Shown one piece after another: positions 1-10,461 of a stretch of DNA of 64,000 bases (within the stretch, counting starts at the first letter, position 1; the number at the start of each line of letters is the position of its first letter). This DNA comes from Choristoneura fumiferana. Taxonomy: Eukaryota > Arthropoda > Insecta > Lepidoptera > Tortricidae. The translations under genes were made by a program, and so were the position numbers. The DNA is taken from positions 143,453-207,452 of the forward strand of contig NC_133473.1 in the NCBI RefSeq assembly GCF_025370935.1, read 5' to 3'. The notes under the pieces are model-generated. The model searched no databases. It saw only the letters and a list, made by a program, of their open reading frames with translations, and was not told the DNA's origin.

Positions 1-3000
1 CGCGGGTGTTGATCTGATAGCGCGCCAATTGGATAACGACTCAACTTGTGTAATGACTAGACAAACTTGCGACTGGCCGGCTTGTTGCGTCTAATCACTA
101 GTTTACGATTAAAGGTACATACACTACACCGTATCATGACGTGATCGTAAGAGGCACGTGTCAGGAACGGAATGTCAAGCGCATACATGACATGGACGGC
201 GACGGTTGGTTAGCAACGTGCTAGTGGGCATAATCTCATTCTTTTCGAAAAAAGAATATATTTTTTCCTGACAAATTGCCATCACACTCATGGTATGTAA
301 TTCTATAGTTTTTTTGGAAATAATTCGGTATAAGGCTTATTTTTTGTATACGGCTTTTATGTGTAATTTTAAGAACCTATATTTTCGAATCTCCCAAAAT
401 TTGGTTCCGGAAGATGGTAAAAATAACTTGTACCCTAAAATAGGTGATAGTTTGAGCAAAATTGTTATTAGTAAATTCACGTCAAAATATGTTTGAATAA
501 ATATGTTTGGATTCAGTACAAAAAGTGTCAAGGCGCATTAAAAAGACATACCTAAACGTTAACTATACATAAAGCTTTTTATGCCACTATCGTAGGTAAT
601 TAATTTTTACTTTTGAAAATGTGAATTTTTAAGTTCCTTTAAAAAAATAAGTGGATTTTACATGTGTTACAAAGAACATAAATAAAACTAGTAAATTATG
701 AAGCTAATAGGCTTAAGTAAGTATAGCAATTTCGCCTGATTTTTACGGAATTATTAAAGATTATTTTTTATTTATTTTACTGTCGCGTTGATAACTTTTA
801 GTGGATTATTGAAGAATATGCATGCAAATTATCTGGACCAATTTTTAATGAAAAAAATTGCTTAGTTGAATTAATGTTTATTTTACTTATAGCGAAAGTG
901 CTAGGTGACTGGATTAATGATACAGTGTAAAGGGTAGAGGCCTTTAAATTAATTAATAGTTTCGTGTAATTCGTTATTGTTATTGTTTTAACGATTTGGA
1001 CAGCAATTATGCCTCATAGTAAGCTAAGATATATAACCAAGATTTCTAATGTTATCAGGATTCGGTACTTTGACAAAGATACCATTATATGCCATGTCCG
1101 TCCGTCCGTCCACGACTTACCTTCCAGCCGTTCAGGCTACAGAGAAGACCAAAAAATGTACATGCACTCGAAAAACATAATCCTCTTTCGGGCAGTAAAA
1201 ATGGTAAGAAATAATTAACTACACAAGTAAAGCCCTCATGCCTTTGTGACTTACAAGAAGTACAACTGGGTATTATGAAATGTTCAGGAAAGTTGTTGTC
1301 ACGCTAATTAGGTACATAGTCGTAGCTGTAGTATATTATGTACATGTTTGATTCCAACTCGAGACTGTTGACGAAACGCTAAAAAACATCGTTCCTCATT
1401 CAACACGTTTATCGCTCAACGCCGACCAACGTCGAGCCAATCTTCAATTAAACAACAATCCTTCAGCACAAAAACGTAGAAGGAAGAATCTTGAGATACA
1501 TTAGCCTTAAAACACGTCGAGAAGATAGGGGGCGATGGGCGATAGTAGAGGGGGTAGATTTAAAAACACATTTGCGCTCCCATCGCGATGCGCCTGCGGC
1601 CGCGGCGAGGTTTTACAGATTCAAGACGTTTGATGCCGTCAGTGTAGGCACGGTTTTAGTGATCTGTCCGTCTCTTGAAGACAAAAAGCTGAAAAAGGGG
1701 GAAGAAATTAGGTCGAATTCGAATGTAAAGATAAAGTTGGAACAGGTTCAGTCAGACTTAAAAAAATCTCACTAACTGTAGCCTGAGAGTTCGTTTGTAA
1801 AGAAAACGTTTATTAAGCTGGCAATAATTGGCTAGGCGACAACAATAGTTGCGTAACACGATACACGTAACTGTAATACTTAGTGGTAATTAGCAGCGAC
1901 GTGAATATTGGCAAATTAACAACTAATGGTCACCTGTGACTTACTGTAAACAAGCAAAACTTAATTATTTATTGTCGTTCAGGGAAATCTAATACACTAA
2001 AGTGAAGTGGTAGCGGGTGGATGGAAGCTCAATAACATTAGCTATCTTCGGGTAGTAAGTGCATAACGACATCGCATACAAAAACAGACTCGTGCTATGA
2101 AACACATTTACGTATTTATACAGCCTTCACCGTTCCACTTCCGCGCCATCGTGCCGAGTGTTTGCGACGCCCTCCGCAGTATATCTTGGCCGCCCTAAAC
2201 CACTATACCCGGTATGTAGGTACTGCGTTGGCCCGATTGCGTAAGAATCCAGTAACAACCAGTTTCTTGCGGATATTTAGATTTCTAACATAATGAAGCT
2301 TGCTTGGGGCGCGCACGTGTGTATGTTTGATAAAGTATCCATTCATTTCGCAACTAACGTTTGGCAACCTGTTTCATTTCAGGATTTATTTCACGGTCAC
2401 CGTGTAGATCCCTTTTGGTTAGGTTAGGTTAGTTTTATGAAAATCCTCAAATATTTACGGTTTCAGAAATATTAAACAGTTGGGAAACGTGTTTCGCCGA
2501 AATATTAGTAAACCGTTTGCATCCTTCACGCTAAAATGGGTGGCGGATTTAGACGAATTTTGGTACGTAGATAGCTGGATGTCTAGAATAACACATAACC
2601 CAACTTTTATCGCAATATTCCCACAGGATCGGAATAAAATCCCAAAATTTCAACCACTAGGATTAGAAACATGAAATAATTTAGCACGGGTGTTTTATAT
2701 CTAATGCAAAGATAATGAAATTCACGATATTTATAAGGATTCCCGTAAGAATTTAAAGAGGACCCGGAATTTTAATCCAACTGGATTTAATGGATTACGC
2801 GGACAAATCCACGGATAGAGTATAGTTTGCACAATTTTGTGAAGACGTTAAGGCAAAGGCTGCCGACTAAGTGTTGAATATTGAATAACAAAAGTTGCGA
2901 AGTTCCCGAAGTGGGGTGAGCCGAGTTAGTTGCGTGTGGGATGCTTTTGTTGCTCGCCGCGAACAGACCCTAATAAACAAACCACCTCGGGTTCCGTTCG

Positions 3001-3481
3001 ACGTTATAATCATAAAATGAAGATTTGCTGCATGACCTAAACATACCTTTACTTATTAATAGCTAGCATATTGAAAAAAAATCAGGAAAAAAATACTTAG
3101 CCAGGAGTTGGACCGGGTTCTTCCTCAATCTGTGACGCGTGCTTTTACCTACTATGAACCACCAACTCAGGCACTTTTTAGGATTCTGTAGTTTGTCGTA
3201 TGTTGTTTTTTGTTTTATACCACTGTGTTAAACAGAAAACAACACGCGAACACTATTAATTATTCACTGATAATTGTATTGTATTGTAAAACTCTTAATT
3301 GTACATAAAAACTCATGAAAATAACAGAACACAGGATAATAAAGATGTACAAAGGCGAATTATTTATTGTTTTTAAGGTAAATGCCCTTCAGAACGCCTG
3401 ATCTTTTTTATCGCCTGTCAGTGAATTAAACAACCATGGCCACTGATTTAAAAAAAATTGTACCTCAAAATATTTTTTGTG
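1..3481. other. Anonymous AT-rich sequence, no gene seen
   Basis: Short open frames exist (for example 1491-1775, 94 codons, and 1009-1218) but none shows a recognisable domain, splice context or repeat-family similarity, and they are about as long as chance allows. A GC-rich patch with a NotI-type site lies near 1600-1615. No tRNA-like, SINE or LINE signature is visible apart from the TTAGG-like tract at 2417-2432. Confidence 0.5.
2417..2432 (+). repeat. Interstitial insect telomere-like tract, three GGTTA units
   Basis: GGTTAGGTTAGGTTAG is three units of the insect telomeric pentamer TTAGG. It is far too short to be a telomere and may be chance or an old break-repair scar. Confidence 0.4.
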
Positions 3482-3755
3482 CGATTAAAATTAATTAAAG
3501 ACGTGCAAAAGCGGCTGGTCGACACTACCGGAGACCAAAGGGCTGGCAGCTATCTCTCTCAACGAATCGCCATCGCCATTCAACGAGGGAATGCTGCCAG
3601 CCTCTTGGGCACCATGCCACGGGGGCCTTTTTAAGATTTAATTTAGTCGGTAGGTGTTAGGTTTTTAAGTTAGGTATAGTTAGTTTATAGTTAAGTTTTT
3701 ATTATGGTTATTTTTTCTTAATATATTGTGTTTTCTCTTTAATTTAAGTTTAAAT
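3482..3755 (+). pseudogene. Non-LTR retrotransposon ORF2 C-terminus plus 3' UTR
   Basis: An open frame ending at the TAA at 3632-3634 reads (from about 3512) RLVDTTGDQRAGSYL, then SQRIAIAIQRGNAASLLGT. I recognise this pattern as the extreme C-terminus of a lepidopteran LINE ORF2, from memory and without a search. The rest of reverse transcriptase and endonuclease is absent, so the copy is strongly 5'-truncated. An AT-rich tail with TTAGGT runs follows and probably represents the 3' UTR; I do not see a clean simple-repeat tail or target duplication. The exact clade is not resolved. Confidence 0.5.
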
Positions 3756-4725
3756 TTAGCTGACGTATCGTTTTGAGTTGAGATTTTTCAAAGTAGTAAC
3801 GATATGTACAACCCTTGATATATCAGCTGAGGTATCTAGTGGCTAATGGCCTGTCCCGCCCGAGCACCAGCCCGTCACGCCGCCGCGCTCGTCGGCCGCT
3901 TCGACGCGAGCCGCATCTGCCCGCGTCACTCCATTTTCCAATTACAGATATTACAATGGTTCAGCTGGAGACGCCAGTTGCCATGTCTGAGACGTCTGAT
4001 GTTAGATCGAAACTGTTTACGATGGTTGGTAGTTGCGATGATGGAGTTGAATGTAGGTTGTATTTAGGTACTCAATAATTGAAAAAGTGTGTACCTACGA
4101 GTATAAGAAAATTTGCTATAGTTTTTCTGTGGTGTGTCACTTCACTTTGTGCGCATCACCTCCTTTAAGCTAAGTCCTAAGCCTATGCTTGCCTTACAAC
4201 TTAATAACAAGTTATAACCCATCACCCAAGTTATAGCACACTGCTTGCGGAGCGCGCTCTGTATGGTGTCCATCTAACTAAGCTAAAGTAAGTTTGGTAG
4301 ATGAATCTGTCGAACTACTGAAATAATTGGGTGATATACTTCACAGCGAACGAAAGATGCATATCAATCTTTTCTTTTTACTATTTACCCGACTGCCCAA
4401 TGACTATCGTAGAGTTCTTAAAAATTTATAGTAAATAAGAAAACAACTGTTTAATAACATTGCTGTGTCTTGTGTTGTGAATAAATGTATTTTCTTTATT
4501 TTTTCTTTGTTTACTCTTTTCAGTATTGAGCTGGTTTAGGCGGGATAAATCGAAATACACAGCCTATTTACAATCTACAGCTCATTAAGTCGTAATCAAA
4601 TAGACTTCTTAACAAACGAGAGCGAAAAGAATCTTTGCCCTCGAAACCTTTTAGTTCACATTCCCTTGTATCAATTGGCAAATCAGTGTCTCTTGTTTAT
4701 AATAAAGGCGAAATTAAACATTAGT
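3756..4725. other. Anonymous sequence, no feature seen
   Basis: A GC-rich patch (about 3850-3930) in two overlapping plus-strand open frames has arginine-rich, low-complexity translations without any domain. The remainder is AT-rich with no recognisable repeat. Confidence 0.4.
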
Positions 4726-5066
4726 AGAGGTACCAGCCGAGAGGTAAGCCGTGGTGGCCGAGTGGTTTGACCTTTGGCCTCTCAAGCAGAGGATCGCGGG
4801 TTCAAACCCCGGCTCGCACCTCTTTATTCGAAATTCATGTGCGGAATTTAATTTGAAATTTATCACGAGCTCTACGGTGAAGGAAAACATCGTGAGGAAA
4901 CCTGCACAAACCTGCGAAGCAATTCAACGGTATGTGTGAAGTTCCCAATCCGCACTGGGCCCGCGTGGGAACTACTGCCCAAGCCCTCTCATCCTGAGAG
5001 GAGGCTTGTGCCCAGCAGTGGGACGTATATAGGCTGGGATGATGATGATGATGATGAGAGGTACCA
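4726..5066 (+). mobile_element. Full-length tRNA-derived SINE (family A, GATGAT tail)
   Basis: The element occupies 4736-5056 between perfect 10-bp target duplications AGAGGTACCA (4726-4735 and 5057-5066). A tRNA-like head carries an A box (TGGCCGAGTGG, near 4756) and a B box (GGTTCAAACCC, near 4799), so it has an internal RNA polymerase III promoter of Leu/Ser-tRNA type. The body follows and ends in a short GATGAT microsatellite. The last ~50 bp (GCCCAGCAGTGGGACGTATA and after) resemble the 3' ends of RTE LINEs in this window. It corresponds to the lepidopteran Metulj/HaSE type as I remember it. Clean duplications make this a real, fairly young insertion. Confidence 0.88.
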
Positions 5067-5367
5067 TCAGCCAAATAAAGTGATCTTCCAATTATTCAAC
5101 AAGTTACTATCAAATGAATATATATGTCGCTAAAGTCGATCTTTCAAGTTGACAGACACGTCTATTAGCATTATTGTTTTGTGACATGCAAACGATTATA
5201 AACTTTAGGGTGGTAGACCACATATTTGGCTGATGGTTCCAACTGAAACAAAACTATGAATAAACAACGGAACAGTACGCGATCTTACTAATTTTGTTTT
5301 GCAATATCCTGTAAAGTTAGAAGAAGCGATCATTAAATAACCTAACCATTAAAATTTCATTTTTAAT

Positions 5368-5800
5368 ACAAGCTTTTTTACTGACTGTACTTTTTGTCGA
5401 CTGTACCTACATTGTCATCCAAACTACATTTGCATACCAAATTTCAAGTCGATGCTATTAACCGTTAAAGAGTTCTGTCCTGCAGAGACGATCCTGGTAG
5501 GACTATCAGGATGTCACTACTAGATTATTGTATGGTCACGTGACTTACATAAGTATTCCAAATTTCAAGTCAATCTGACTACTGGAAGTTGGTCAAATTT
5601 AACTTCGAACATAAAAACCCAGCGTTTGAGATTTCGAGATTTCATCCCGATATCGTAAGAATATTGGGATAAAAAGTAAACTAGTGTTATTCCAGATATC
5701 CAGCTATCCACATACCAAATTTCATCAAAATCCGTGCAACTATTTTAGCGTGAAAGAGTAACAAATATGCATCCATCCTCCCAAACTTCCATGAGCAATA
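5368..5800 (+). repeat. Interspersed repeat family D (ACAAGCTTTT type)
   Basis: It shares order and sequence with 21924-22208 and 46053-46373: ACAAGCTTTT start, a GACTGTACTTTTTG block, CATACCAAATTTCAAGTC, then a GAAGAGTTC-like segment. Here the element runs on into a segment with ATACCAAATTTCATCAAAAT and GCGTGAAAGAGTAACAAA, which recurs at 9110-9190, instead of ending in AAAAGCTTGT. It is non-coding and probably a non-autonomous DNA element. Confidence 0.6.
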
Positions 5801-5847
5801 TTTTCGTAAGACACAAAATACCGCAGCTGAAACTGAGCGTCCCCGTC

Positions 5848-6369
5848 ACTGCTTCTGCAGTAGAGTGCAGCAGGCAGCTCGCACACTGCTTCTGCAGTAG
5901 AGTGCAGCAGGCAGCTCGCACACTGCTTCTGCAGTAGAGTGCAGCAGGCAGCTCGCACACTGCTTCTGCAGTAGATTGCAGCAGGCAGCTCGCACACTGC
6001 TTCTGCAGTAGAGTGCAGCAGGCAGCTCGCACACTGCTTCTGCAGTAGAGTGCAGCAGGCAGCTCGCACACTGCTTCTGCGGTAGAGTGCAGCAGGCAGC
6101 TCGCACACTGCTTCTGCAGTAGAGTGCAGCAGGCAGCTCGCATACTGCTTCTGCAGTAGAGTGCAGCAGGCAGCTCGCACACTGCTTCTGCAGTAGAGTG
6201 CAGCAGGCAGCTCGCACACTGCTTCTGCAGTAGAGTGCAGCAGGCAGCTCGCACACTGCTTCTGCAGTAGAGTGCAGCAGGCAGCTCGCACACTGCTTCT
6301 CTGCAGTAGAGTGCAGCAGGCAGCTCGCACACTGCTTCTCTGCAGTAACGTGCAGCAGGCAGCTCGCAC
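5848..6369. repeat. 37-bp minisatellite, 14 units
   Basis: The array is twelve 37-bp units followed by two 39-bp units that carry an extra CT (12x37 + 2x39 = 522 bp). The unit contains CTGCAG and runs ACTGCTTCTGCAGTAGAG, then TGCAGCAGGCAGCTCGCAC. Units are nearly identical, differing by single substitutions such as GATTG for GAGTG, GGTAG for AGTAG and CATAC for CACAC, so the array is recently expanded or homogenised. All three minus-strand frames stay open through it because the unit has no stop in any frame on that strand. I do not regard those frames as genes. Confidence 0.95.
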
Positions 6370-6385
6370 GACCGAGCCCGACCCA

Positions 6386-6510
6386 GAGGGGCTACTACGA
6401 AATTCGGAATTTGAAATTCGTATCGTACCGTCCCTCTCACTCTCGTATTAAATAATATAAGCGTCAGCAGGATGGCAAGATACGAAGTTCAAATTTTACA
6501 CTTTGTAGTA
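6386..6510. mobile_element. MITE family G (TACTACGAAA-type inverted repeats)
   Basis: Imperfect terminal inverted repeats (CTACTACGAAATTCG on the left, TACTACAAAGTG read from the right) flank a short core with TCGTACCGTCCCTCTC. Related copies lie at 41090-41212 and 45845-45970. No coding capacity. Confidence 0.7.
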
Positions 6511-6516
6511 CATATA

Positions 6517-7015
6517 ATGTCGGCGGCCGATCGTAAAATCCGCCAGATCACGAAATTCCTAGGCATATCGTGAAATGGCGCCATTTCATGAATTGGCTAA
6601 GGGACTCCGCCATATCGTTCATAACTCACCGTTTAACGATTTCCCTAGTGACGTTTAGGCAGATCATGAATATCATGGCGGCATATCGGTTTTGGCACTT
6701 CGCCGGCCGCTGCCGCGGCACGCTCGCTTCGTTCGCTCGGCTCATGCATTGTGGTCATAACTCATACTAACCACTCCTCGTTTCGCTCGTCGTACCAATA
6801 TTTTCCTTTTTTTCGGCATATCACGATGTGCCCGGTATAGAGCTAGGAATATCGACAAATGCGATGCTCTAATCGATCTGCCGTATTGTTTCTCAGGCAC
6901 ATCGTGATCCTCCAACCAACCTGTACAACTTTTAGGCATATAATGAAATGGCGCCATTCCACGATATGCCTAGGAATTTCATGATTTGGCGGATTTTACG
7001 ATTGGCCGCCGACAT
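6517..7015. mobile_element. 499-bp inverted-repeat DNA element with iterated subterminal motif
   Basis: The ends are inverted repeats of about 75 bp starting ATGTCGGCGGCC (6517 onward; complement ends at 7015), with mostly single substitutions between arms. The 3-bp flanks ATA (6514-6516 and 7016-7018) could be a target duplication. A motif like GGCATATCGTGA recurs in both orientations inside, as repeated transposase-binding sites often do. There is no transposase; the minus-strand frame 6742-6957 is not recognisable. Superfamily unassigned. Confidence 0.8.
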
Positions 7016-7018
7016 ATA

Positions 7019-7679
7019 CAGGGTCAGCGCCGGCGCCGCACGTCCACACGCTCCGTCTTCAATTAAATTCCCGACGCGACGCCATTCAATTATGAATGAT
7101 TAAAAATACCTCGGGAATTATGAATGATGCTCGATTGTCGGGAATCTCGATACCTATTCTAGCCATAATTGAAATGATAAGTGGTGTTTGGTGTCATTTG
7201 GAAGATAGTTTAGGAATTTGCAGAATGATTTTTGCGTTTCATGTAAGTTTAAGAAGCATAAAAAAAACAGCTGCAGGAAGTCATAGTGGGATCGTCATAG
7301 TTTTTCTTGGACTTGAAATGTATACAATATCTATTTTGAAATCTCGGAAATTACTGTAACGATTCCGATATAATTTGATTTCCGGGATTTTTGGGAGCGA
7401 ATAATAAGTGTGACTTCAGTATCTCTGGGAAAAGTTGTCGAGTTCTGGCCTAAGCAAAGTTTTGTTTCTTTATAAACTGTCTCCGGAAACTGGACCTCTT
7501 TATGCAAAGTAAATATAAATCTTTATGTAACGTAATTTATACTTGTTGGAAAAATCATAAAAATATGATAATACATAAACTCTATATCAGTAGACACTTG
7601 CTATATCAGCAGACACTTGCTACTCGTATATCAGAAGAAAATAATTGACTTGTATTAAACCGTACATTTATTGATGGGT
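7019..7679. other. Anonymous sequence, no feature seen
   Basis: A single open frame at 7096-7359 has no recognisable domain. A short near-duplicate TATATCAGTAGACACTTGC / TATATCAGCAGACACTTGC lies at about 7584-7620. Nothing else stands out. Confidence 0.4.
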
Positions 7680-7684
7680 ATTAT

Positions 7685-7827
7685 TATTATTCGAATGAAT
7701 GGCAAACGCGCAAGTGGTTCTCCTGATGGTAAGAGATCACTACCGCCCATAAACATCTGCAACACCACGGGTATTGCGTTGCCAACCTAGAAGCCTAAGA
7801 TGGGATACCTCAAGTAATTTCACCGGC
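7685..7827 (-). repeat. Poly(A)-tailed retroelement fragment (family E), truncated by microsatellite
   Basis: It matches the reverse complement of the family E copy at 50278-50560: TGGCAAACGCGCAAGTGG, CCGCCCATAAACATCTGC, then CCTAAGATGGGATACCTCA and TTTCACCGGCT. Similarity stops abruptly where the TAG repeat begins. Confidence 0.75.

Positions 7828-7904
<77 letters not shown>
7828..7904. repeat. (TAG)n microsatellite, about 25 units
   Basis: Uninterrupted TAG trinucleotide run of 77 bp that directly replaces the expected continuation of the family E repeat. Confidence 0.97.
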
Positions 7905-8313
7905 AAGGTTAGTTTTTTAGTCGACTATACAAGATTTTAATAAATACCCGCTCTCTCCGGCTGTCGTTTGCTAGGAGTTCAACACAAAGCTGCATCAAAG
8001 CTGCGCCAGCAGCGGCACTTCCGGCGCGCGCGCTTGCCGTGCCGGGCCGGACGCCGGCGCTGGACAGCGCACTTATCTGCTACACCCCGTTTGAAATCCC
8101 ATTCTAAAGCTCGTATGATAAAACTCTGTAGTACAGTTACCTGCACCAATATCTAATACAACGAAGCGTGCATAAATTTCTGATAAGACTTTATTTCAAG
8201 GGCCAGTAGGACGTGTCAGATATTTTTGCACGCTCCACTGGTGGCAGATATTAAGGTAGACTGTACCTAACACAAAACAAAACATTTATTATTCTTATCT
8301 ATCTATTATTTAT
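7905..8313. other. Anonymous sequence with a GC-rich patch
   Basis: About 7960-8100 is markedly GC-rich (GCGCGCGCTTGCC and similar) within AT-rich surroundings. I see no promoter, domain or repeat family. Confidence 0.35.
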
Positions 8314-8790
8314 CTAGAGCTCTGCTCTTAGGCGAAACATACCTACGTAGTTGAAAATTATTTTAGATTGGTTACTGGCATAGACAGTCAGACTTTTCCA
8401 ACTGATTGCGCCATAAGAGCTACCTTCATACCCATACCTCAAGTTTTTAGAATAACTGGAAGTAGGTACCCCTCTGTTTTGATTCCCTGGTAATTTGTAC
8501 GGAAATATGTTTTTTGATGACTGAATTACTTTGAAAGAAAGAAAGAAAGAAACATTTATTCGTGACAAACATAAGAACAATGGATAAAAAAATAAATAAA
8601 GAAAAATATAGTACATACTTTGACGACGTTGTCTTAGAAATTTGCCTTTTTCACCGCTCCACGGGCTTCTTGAATATTTGTTATTAATTTCAGCTTGATA
8701 ATTCGACGGGTTCCTGGGAAAAGGGCTTTGGCAGACGGACGGAGACAGCAAAATGATCATGTTAAGAGTTCCGTTTTGGCAGACTGATGT
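8314..8790. repeat. Family H interspersed repeat interrupted by a GAAA-tailed LINE end
   Basis: Fragments such as GCCATAAGAGCTACCTTCA and AGACGGACGGAGACAGCAAA followed by AGAGTTCCGTTTTGG match family H copies at 55600-56398 and 58270-58590. In the middle, (GAAA)n followed by CATTTATTCGTGACAAACAT (8533 onward) looks like the reverse-complemented 3' end of a poly(TTTC)-tailed LINE. No coding content. Confidence 0.5.
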
Positions 8791-9109
8791 ATTATACCGT
8801 TACATGTCATTATGTGTAATCGAATACGTTGTAATTTGCTGTATTATGGTTAGGTTAAGGCGATCAGAATTTGCCAAATTACATCAAAAGAGAGTTTGAT
8901 TGGATCACGAGGCTGAGTGTAAGACATAACTGATATTTATTAAGGACTCGCTTTTACCCGCTCTTTCGCTGACGTGTACTGTAAATTAAAATTCCACGAA
9001 TTCTCTTAAGTTTCGTAGCCATTCTCAATCGTTGCGATCATTCACGTTATATAGAAAAAGCCCGTGTTAAACTTCATGTGAGGCGGGAAAGGAATTAAAA
9101 TAGTAGCTT

Positions 9110-9190
9110 GTCTATTATTCTGGACATCCAACTGTGTGCATATCAAATTTCATTTCATGTTTTAGCGCGAAAGAGTAACAAACATACATT
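9110..9190 (+). repeat. Family D segment
   Basis: CATATCAAATTTCATTTCA followed by TTTAGCGCGAAAGAGTAACA matches the downstream segment of the 5.4-kb family D copy. It abuts the left, truncated end of the MITE that starts near 9191. Confidence 0.5.
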
Positions 9191-9964
9191 TTTTAAGGGG
9201 GGTTATAGTAATGTCTTCGACCAGTGTGTGTTGCCAGTGATGACTTATGGCGCTGAGACGTGGTCCTTGACTGTTGGCCTCTTAGAGAGGCTCAAAGTCA
9301 CGCAACGAGCTATGGAGAGAGATATGCTTGGAGTTTCTTTGCGCGATAGAATCCGGAATACGGAAATTCGTCGAAGAACTAAAGTCACTGACATAGCTGG
9401 AAAAATATGCAAATTGAAGTGGCAATGGGCAGGCCACATCGCTCGAAGAACAGATAACCGTTGGGGGAGAAAAGTCCTCGAGTGGCGACCACGAACCGGA
9501 AGACGAAGCGTTGGCAGGCCTCCCACCAGATGGACTGACGACATCGTGAGAGTAGCGGGAAACCGGTGGATGCAAGTGGCGAGTTGTGGACGTCTTCGGG
9601 CTGATGATATGATGATGATGATGATAGTAATGTATTTCTGTAACTTAACTATAACATTAATATTATTAATAAACACAAATTCAGACTTTATTAACTTCCT
9701 AACATAATTGCCAGCAATGTACAGCAAAGTAAATTGGCAAGTAAGTGTAAATGACAGCCAAGAGATACTCTGATTATTACTAGTCAATTTACTTCGCTAT
9801 ACATTGCTGGCAACTATAACTTTATTAGAAAGTTAACAAAGTCTGAATTTGAGTTTATTAATTAAATTAATGTCATGGTTACAGTTGGTTGGTTGGTTGG
9901 TTACAGATATATGTCACGTTGATCTCCCTTAAAAAAAGCCTGGCTGCCGGCAACACACTGTATA
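9191..9964. mobile_element. Long-inverted-repeat MITE (TACAGTGTGTT family) carrying an RTE insertion
   Basis: The two arms pair over more than 100 bp: the left arm (9634-9740) and the complement of the right arm (9770-9890) share CAAATTCAGACTTTRTTAAC and TTGCCAGCAATGTAYAGC. The right end CAACACACTGTA matches the intact copy at 51694-52074. The left end is missing its TACAGTGTGTT terminus. The RTE copy at 9215-9623 interrupts the left arm. Confidence 0.8.
9215..9623 (+). pseudogene. 5'-truncated RTE-clade LINE: C-terminus of reverse transcriptase ORF
   Basis: The open frame reads FDQCVLPVMTYGAETWSLT, then QRAMERDMLGVSLRDRIRN, KLKWQWAGHIARRTDNRWG and GRPPTRWTDDIVRVAGNRWM. This is the well-known C-terminal region of RTE LINE polyproteins. 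Only about 130 of roughly 1000 residues remain; the endonuclease and catalytic reverse-transcriptase motifs are lost. The copy ends in a GATGAT tail and is flanked by perfect 10-bp target duplications ATAGTAATGT (9205-9214 and 9624-9633). It therefore arose by target-primed insertion into the MITE and was 5'-truncated on arrival. The frame is intact but cannot be functional. Confidence 0.93.
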
Positions 9965-10440
9965 ATACATACTCACACGCTAACTTATTTAGTTACATTA
10001 CTAGGACAAAGTATTAACAACGCCAAATTGAACACACAAGGCCACAAGGTGTATTCCACAGTGCACGTCCCCGCCATGTGCGCGAATGACCTTTTACCCT
10101 TTTGTTTAGCCTCCCTGTAAACGCGCCCTTGCGGAAAATTGTCTGCGTCTATTTCCAGAGACACTTTTGGGACAAGATTACCTGTCTGTTTGAATTCACG
10201 CGCACATTTCCCTTTCATCAACAACTACACGTTGTAATCAAAATTAATCATAGCGAGATCTGCTCGAGATCCCTCACACAAATTATACCGTGCATTAATA
10301 ATAATCAACATCAACCATACATCATACTTAGTCGCGGGACACCCGATACGAACGGGCGCAATAACTACAGCTACTTAGTTCGCTTTATCTACGAAGTTGA
10401 GGGAAACTCCTGCGGAGGTAACAAACTGGGGTGTACCTAG
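9965..10440. other. Anonymous sequence, no feature seen
   Basis: Two overlapping opposite-strand frames (9985-10224 minus, 10102-10440 plus) have no recognisable domain. Confidence 0.4.
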
Positions 10441-10461
10441 CATGACTCTACAATCCTATTT

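Noticed and set aside
2417..2432. Telomere or subtelomere signal
   Set aside because: Only three TTAGG-type units, with none of the expected arrays or subtelomeric elements.
4750..4822. Functional tRNA gene with intact pol III boxes
   Set aside because: It is the head of a SINE with a body, tail and target duplications. The same holds for the heads at 20136, 34852, 37390 and 43890.
5848..6369. CRISPR-like array from regular 37-bp repeats
   Set aside because: Repeats are contiguous, with no unique spacers, and the genome is eukaryotic.
5740..6440. Minus-strand frames of 136-231 codons over the minisatellite as a cysteine-rich repeat protein
   Set aside because: All three frames are open only because the 37-bp unit lacks stops on that strand. 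There is no start, splice or domain context.
9245..9787. Minus-strand 180-codon frame at 9.2-9.8 kb as a gene
   Set aside because: It lies antisense to the RTE reverse-transcriptase remnant and spans the MITE junction, so it is a shadow frame.
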